46,802 nucleotides of DNA, taken from Lingula anatina. Its lineage: Eukaryota; Brachiopoda; Lingulata; Lingulida; Lingulidae. The stretch spans positions 596,562 through 643,363 of the forward strand of contig NW_019776124.1 of assembly GCF_001039355.2 (NCBI RefSeq), written 5' to 3'. A model generated the notes under the pieces. It was given only the letters and a program-made list of their open reading frames with translations, was not told the DNA's origin and ran no database searches. The stretch's first letter is position 1. Each line of letters begins with the position of its first letter. A program made the position numbers and the translations under genes. Positions 41,217 through 46,802 of the stretch are shown one piece after another.

Positions 41217-43338
41217 TTTGAAATATTGAGTTGAATGAGTGTTTTTCATATCCAAGCGTAACACGATTCTATACCAAACATGTAGGTTTGTGTTAGATAT
41301 GAAATTTGGAATAAAAATTACTGTTCAAAACGCTTTAAATTTGTCGACAAACCATGAAAAAGGTTATACACACGAAACATTTACCCTCTACCGGGGCGAC
41401 AGATTGATCTTTTCACAAGATATTCACAGATATGTCCTGAGATAAATAGACTGTCATTTGGTTCTCTGCAAATGTGAAAAATGTGCCCATAATATGTGCC
41501 CCCCCTGGTAGTGGGTAGGAAGTATGATGCATCTGTTGTGTAACTAATATCATGTGTCTTTGTTTCGCACTGAAATTATCTCCCTCAGGCGGCGCGACAC
41601 GTTGCGTGGTTAGATGCTTTGCTGCAAGAATTTGCAAAGACATTTCATCTTTTTTTGTCTTAATCACCAACGTCTTCGTTATTAGCAAAACGTTCGCAGT
41701 GTCACGATCTAAAAATCTACAGGCGTGATTTCCATGTCTCTCCCGCAATGGAGGATGACGATTTCACTAGTAACAATAAAAATTGAACTAGAAAGTGGTT
41801 CTTAATGTAATTTTTTTGCCCGAGTTTATAAACTGTATATACCCTGATTATAATGAAAATATTATCAAATAAAACTGACAAAAACTCATTTACTGACATA
41901 TTAGATTCTAATGCACATTATGTACTGTTTAGGGGGAAGGAGGACGATGAAGGGTGTTAAAACTATGTTTATGATGATCATCAGAAGCGTATCGCACTTT
42001 GCATAAAATTACCAATCTGATTATCGGTCAGATAACAGGTAGAGCGGTCATACATGTATGAATAATTTACTATAGAGTGTTGTCTGTAAACTTGCTTCCC
42101 GTCCATGTTTTAGTGCATATCTCCGTTTTACTCCTATCAAGATAGACGAGATATGTTAATTGGCTTCAAGTATACCTTCCGTATTCAGTTAAAAAGGATA
42201 TAGAACAAACATCCACGGCTGTCGCAATTTTACATCTTCATATAATTTCTAAATGGTCTATACATTTATGTAAGAACTCAAATGATAAGGTTTGTTGATT
42301 TTTTTTCATTTTTTGCACCGTGTTTTAATATATGTTGTAGTGAATCAGTCATGCTAAATAAATATAACTGATGTAAGGATGTCTTACTGTAATAACTATT
42401 TAAACTCTAACTCAGGGGGCTTTGCGTTAACATCAAATGAATTGCAGATAAAATGACATTTGTTTGTAAAAATGATGAAAAAGCAGTAACTGTTTGCCAA
42501 AAATGTCATGTAATGACGCAATTAACAAAATTAGCATCTATGGCATCTAATAATATTAATTAAGGCTATCTCTTAGGTCTGTTTATGCCGGTAAGTGAAC
42601 TTCCTGGATCTTGTTATATTTTGTTTTTATTTCCTTTTCTGTCTCCTTTCTTATATTCAGTAAAATGTGCAAAACATGCATAAATGCCCCTAATAGATTT
42701 CAAAAGCACTGTATTTTTTGTTGTTGTTGGAGAATTGTCCATGAGGTAATTTCCTTTGGGAGGGATAGTCCTTCACTTAGAATCGAGTACGACGAACCGG
42801 TGGATGTCACATACATGTACAGGCACGGTACATCCTTGCCGATGTGACCAGTATGTTTTATTTTCTCTCACATGAAAGGACGTTATCTGGTATGACGCAA
42901 AACAGTTAGGGTAACAAATACCTTCGTGATATACAAAAAAAAGAGGACTATCAAACTTAGTCTGAAATGTATAGTAAGGTTTACATTACCTTCGATTGTG
43001 TTAGAGGAGCCGGGTGATGCATCCAATTAATGCATAGTTGATATTTCTGTATGTGCAGGGCTACTCCCATAAGTTTTGCACATTTCTGTTTTATTCTACC
43101 CAATGTCTTCTTAGGAGTAAGACAAACTTCACGATCTTGTTCTTTTTGTACTTTCAACAGTGACTTAAAATTTATTATTTAAAAGGAATTTCTGAATTCA
43201 GTGCGCACGGCAAGGTGAAATCAAGGGTGCCTCCTCCTTACAGTTTTGAGTGGTCCCATCTTTCCCTTAAAAAGGACAGCATAACAAGCAGTTGTATACC
43301 TCTGTACTCTGTTTACATGTTAAAAGTCAGCTTTTTAA
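41217..43338. other. Intergenic DNA between convergent genes
   Basis: It lies between the 3' ends of the glycosyltransferase-like gene and the carboxylesterase. A minus-strand frame at 41413-41748 gives 111 codons but no family I recognise, and more probably belongs to a dispersed repeat. Confidence 0.55.
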
Positions 43339-43442
43339 TTTATTACATTTATAGGTCATTATAGGTCATAAAAGCATACTTGAGCCGTATAATGTCAGTT
43401 GTAAAATTAAAAAAGAAGTATAATTATAACTTTGTCTTCTTG

Positions 43443-43448
43443 TTTAAT
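43443..43448 (-). terminator. Possible polyadenylation signal of the carboxylesterase
   Basis: ATTAAA on the minus strand, 131 nt past the stop. A canonical AATAAA occurs further on at 43339-43344. Either could be used. Confidence 0.35.
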
Positions 43449-43578
43449 TTTTATATATAACGTTTGATCGTACTTAAGAAAAAGGGAATAGGGATATTGG
43501 TTATCAAAGTGTTGATGTAAATTGTATACTGGTATTACATATTTGTACATAAGTCGGTTGTTTTTTAGATTATCTGTT

Positions 43579-45874
43579 TTACAGTTCCGTCTTTTGTGTC
43601 TTTGCTCTTTCAATCTCCTCAGGAATTGTATGCATCCACAGCTTCATCCTCTCTGGCAGTAGATCGTATCCCATCTCAGTTTGTTTGCCAATGTTGATGT
43701 AGCCCTTCTTTTCCTTGGTGTACTCCTCCCATGTTGGAACGCCCTCTAGTGGGCGTCCTTGATTTGGATTTCTGAAGAATAATTTAAAAACATTTACGTG
43801 TTTTTTAAATAACCATTCGTATTTCATTCACTGATTTTTGAATATATAGTTTAGGCGTTTTACCCTTTTTGTTTCATTGTTACTTGCATTCATAAAGAAC
43901 GCAACATCAAGGGGTCGATGCACATGAGAAGGAACGTAATACATAATAGAATATTATCAAAATAACCCATGAGAAATTCACTCAGATTAGAAATAGTAAT
44001 AATAAAAATACATTTCTTAAAACTGCGCTACACGTGCATCACAGCGCTGTTTACTTTACATATAATAACTAAAACTACATGGATAAATTAAAAACTAACA
44101 TAAATCTATTTCAAACTAAAAGATAAAAGTTAACTAAAATAATCTTTAAATATAAAGTTTAAAAAAATCATTTTTAAAACATGATAAGAATCATTCAAAG
44201 ACACATTTGATATATTAATAAAAGTGGAGCACAATGTTGGTGCAGCAACCTCATTGTTATAGTAGATAAGATGCCACATGTTTACCCGGTTTTAGCAAAG
44301 TTGGTCCAATACGTCATCACGGCTTCAGCCGTGGCCTGGTCCTCCTCGCTCCACTCGACTTCCACGCCTTCTTTGACGATATGTTTTCCGAACACCAGGA
44401 TTATGTCATCCGTGTGTGCCGCACACTTTGTCCAGGGCGGTAGGCTGAAGCCCATGGTAAAGTCCATAAAATTCTTCCCGCTCAAAACGTGGCTGATCAG
44501 ATAGGCGTAGGTGGCTGATTTCTGGGTGTTACTCTGTGATCTCAGATGGGCCAAGCTTGATTCGACAACGTGTTGGTGGAACATGACATCGCTCAAGAGA
44601 TCTCGCAGAGCTAGGGTGTTTTCTATTGGGTCCGCCTTGTGAGTGTAAGAGTCATGAATGTGCCTTTTAGCCGATTCTTGGATTTCTGGGTAAAACGTTC
44701 TCGCTATCGGATTGACAGTTTTTGTATTTATGATGTTCTCTGGTATTCCGGAAGTAAAATTGTACCCATCTACCTCTTGCAACATGGCCGACATGTAAAG
44801 CATAAGATTCCCTTCGTCTGCTACCGAACCGATCATCCAATCAATTTTACCGAACGCGTCGTCCATTTCTGGGTAGTTTTTCTTCTTGGAAGCTGAGAAA
44901 TATTCCATAATTCCATATGGTACAAAATCACCATCTTCTACTGGACCGACAGCCATTTCGAAGGAGGAATCGTCCTTCGTGTAGTCCGGTTGTATTAGCT
45001 CTAAAGTTTTATTCAGAAGGGCCTCGGCCGAAACCAAACGCAGGCAGTTAACCAATTTGAGGGTGTCAGTAAGATCTTGGTTGTCCGTAGTGTCACAATT
45101 AAGTTTACGGGCTAAATTTTTGGCAAAACGAAGTGGGTTCCTTGAGATCGAAAACCCGTTGCTAAAAGTGGGCGTGCTCTGGCCGATGGCTCGTTTCACC
45201 AACCCAATATTATACTTCGTCACTGCTTGGTGTTGCACACTCGATCCTCCGGCCGATTCACCGAAGATGGTGATTCTGTCTGGATCGCCACCGAAGGCTG
45301 AGATGTGCTCTTTGACCCATTTCAGAGCTTCGTGCTGATCCCAGAGTCCGAAATTGCCTCGTGCATGTTCGTCGGTTGTCGACAGAAATCCAAAAATACC
45401 CAACCTGTAGTTTATGGTGACGCACACGATATCACCATGCAAAGCCAATTCTTGGCAGGGGGTCGCCATCCCCTGGCCGTTGGAGTAGGCGCCACCGTGT
45501 ATCCAGACCATGACCGCTTTGGGGACCTTATTTTCAGATACAGGGACGTACACATTAAGATTGAGGCAATCTTCAGAAGTATCCGTGTGGGATAAAGAGA
45601 TTATCATCCCGGGCAGGACTATCTGTGTACACGATGGCCCGTATTCGGTCGCATCAATGGTGCGAGTCCACGGTTTCTTTAGTGCCGGTTTGCGAAAGCG
45701 TAGGTGTCCAAGCGGAGGCTCTGCATATGGAATACCGAGGTACACGTCTATCTCTTTCCCGTTCAACGTCTCTGTCTTCCCACGGATTTTACCGAGCTTC
45801 GTTTCAAGGATTTTCGCCTGATTCGTGCCGACCATGAACAATACCGTAATGGCTAAAATAAAGGCAGCCGCCAT
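43579..45874 (-). CDS. Carboxylesterase (type B), ER-lumenal
   Basis: Exons 44286-45874 (starts ATG, ends phase 2 at a GTAAAC donor) and 43579-43771 (TTCTTCAG acceptor, TAA stop) give 593 residues, the usual length for type B carboxylesterases. These alpha/beta hydrolases cleave carboxylic esters of lipids and xenobiotics. A signal peptide (FILAITVLFMVGTNQA) ends near residue 20. The oxyanion-hole HGG is at 126-128, the nucleophile in GESAGG is Ser207, the acid is Glu354 in VADEGN, and the base is His487 in CAAHTDD. Cys82-Cys103 and Cys260-Cys277 fit the conserved disulfides. The short second exon supplies the GNPN motif and a C-terminal KTEL, resembling the HTEL/HIEL ER-retrieval tails of mammalian carboxylesterases. 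A cholinesterase identity is unlikely because of the ER tail. The start codon has good context and no competing ATG nearby. Confidence 0.93.
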
Positions 45875-46703
45875 TCTGATCTACATGTATATCGAACGAT
45901 TTACTGAACTGTTACTCACTGTGTCAGTTGTGAAACCGGCATTATAATCGTGCTGCCCTTCAATAGTGTTATTGGCTCCTCTAATCCCGGCCCAGCTGCC
46001 ACCGAATACCAAAGAGCACGCAGTGACCATTATATAATATCAAGGTCAATGTCATCTCCAGAGTCCTTTAAGCTTCCGCTGACGCAAAAATAACGCTGAC
46101 TATACAAACGCCTGTCTTAATCTGTGTAATATTTGTATTTGCGACTGAGAACTAGGTCACACGTCGTGCTAAGCTACAGCACACCTGCGTTAAACCGGCA
46201 ACCTGTACAGTCACAAAACAACAAATGCACACCGGTGTAAAGAAATCGAGGGTCTAGTCCTTATACTCGCACAGGGTTAGGATAGGGTCAACGTCCTAAG
46301 TGTTACGTAAGAGCCGAAGAGTTGGTCTAGACCATGGACATAATGTCCATGTCTGAACAAAGCACTGAGTACCGCGGCCTACACCACAGGGAACGCTAGC
46401 GTATTTACCACCGCTCCCTAACGTGAATTGTATTCTCTGCCCTAAATTGTTATACATATACCAGGAGAACGCTGACTGTGAACTGCAAATATACACTACA
46501 TATATAATACATAATTCGAATGCACCAACGTGTGTTCTAAGACATGTGTATTATGTATGCATTGCAAAGGCAGACCGAATGAATCAATACTTGCATTAAT
46601 GCATTTTATTGCAGTCTCTTCTCCTCGCTAACACAATCAGCTGTAGAAAAAAATTAATAGCCCATGAATCACCATGCACATTGAAATGAAAATTCTGAAC
46701 CTA
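45875..46703. other. Upstream region of the carboxylesterase
   Basis: Probable 5' UTR and promoter of the minus-strand esterase; apart from the motif pair at 46030-46048, nothing further is recognisable. Confidence 0.5.
46030..46048 (-). promoter_or_regulatory. Candidate carboxylesterase promoter: TATA-like motif beside a TCAAGGTCA site
   Basis: About 155 bp upstream of the esterase ATG the minus strand has an ATATTATATA run (46030-46039). On the plus strand it is abutted by TCAAGGTCA (46040-46048), a perfect extended half-site of the kind bound by monomeric nuclear receptors (ERR, NR5A). Function is inferred from motif and position only. Confidence 0.35.
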
Positions 46704-46704
46704 C

Positions 46705-46744
<40 letters not shown>

Positions 46745-46802
46745 TTGTGTGTAGAAATTGCTTAAGGCAAAGAGGGTTTCATTTTTTTTTTTGGGGGGGG
46801 GG
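46704..46802. repeat. CT microsatellite and terminal T/G homopolymers
   Basis: About 19 CT units pass into GT units; the window then ends in a run of about 11 T and 11 G. The homopolymer end suggests a contig edge or low-quality consensus. Confidence 0.85.

Noticed and set aside
41413-41748. 111-codon minus-strand reading frame between the convergent genes
   Set aside because: No domain, signal or splice context is recognisable; the wording and composition look like a decayed dispersed repeat.
1-46802. CRISPR arrays, bacterial operons, rRNA and tRNA genes
   Set aside because: No regularly spaced repeats, ribosome-binding sites or cloverleaf sequences were recognised, and the gene structure is eukaryotic throughout.

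Overview
This window is eukaryotic genomic DNA, AT-rich and intron-rich, from an animal and most likely a marine invertebrate. The evidence is a large multi-exon polycystin-1-type gene with lectin and sushi modules, GT-AG introns of roughly 100 bp to several kb, many microsatellites, and small inverted-repeat transposons. Dispersed words such as taggcctac and tacatgta are common in echinoderm, hemichordate, cephalochordate and lophotrochozoan assemblies. I cannot fix the phylum from sequence alone.

Region by region. 1-7323 holds no supportable gene, only transposon relics: a 156-bp hAT-like MITE at 2519-2674, a TTAA-flanked piggyBac-like element at 3434-4472, and simple repeats. 7324-37184 on the minus strand is one polycystin-1-family gene. 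I rebuilt it exon by exon; every splice junction keeps phase from a signal-peptide ATG (37182-37184) to a TAG stop (7373-7375). The model has 37 coding exons, 7857 nt and 2618 residues: signal peptide, C-type lectin-like domain, twelve sushi/CCP domains (one exon each, phase 1-1), GAIN-like region, degenerate GPS, TM1, PLAT/LH2, ten more membrane segments carrying the polycystin extracellular and cation-channel domains, and a basic cytoplasmic tail. 39930-41150 on the plus strand is an intronless type II membrane protein with a DxD motif, glycosyltransferase-like. 43579-45874 on the minus strand is a two-exon carboxylesterase with a complete catalytic triad and a C-terminal KTEL that looks like an ER-retrieval signal. 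The window ends in a long CT repeat and a T/G homopolymer run.

The most striking feature is a 5.5-kb near-identical direct duplication inside the polycystin gene (24406-29906 and 30363-35933). It contains the last two lectin exons and three sushi exons. A single N lies 9 bases before the second copy starts, and the two copies cannot be joined in frame one after the other. I read this mainly as two haplotypes laid end to end by the assembler. If it is real, it would be a pair of mutually exclusive lectin/sushi cassettes. The three genes show no sign of being functionally linked.
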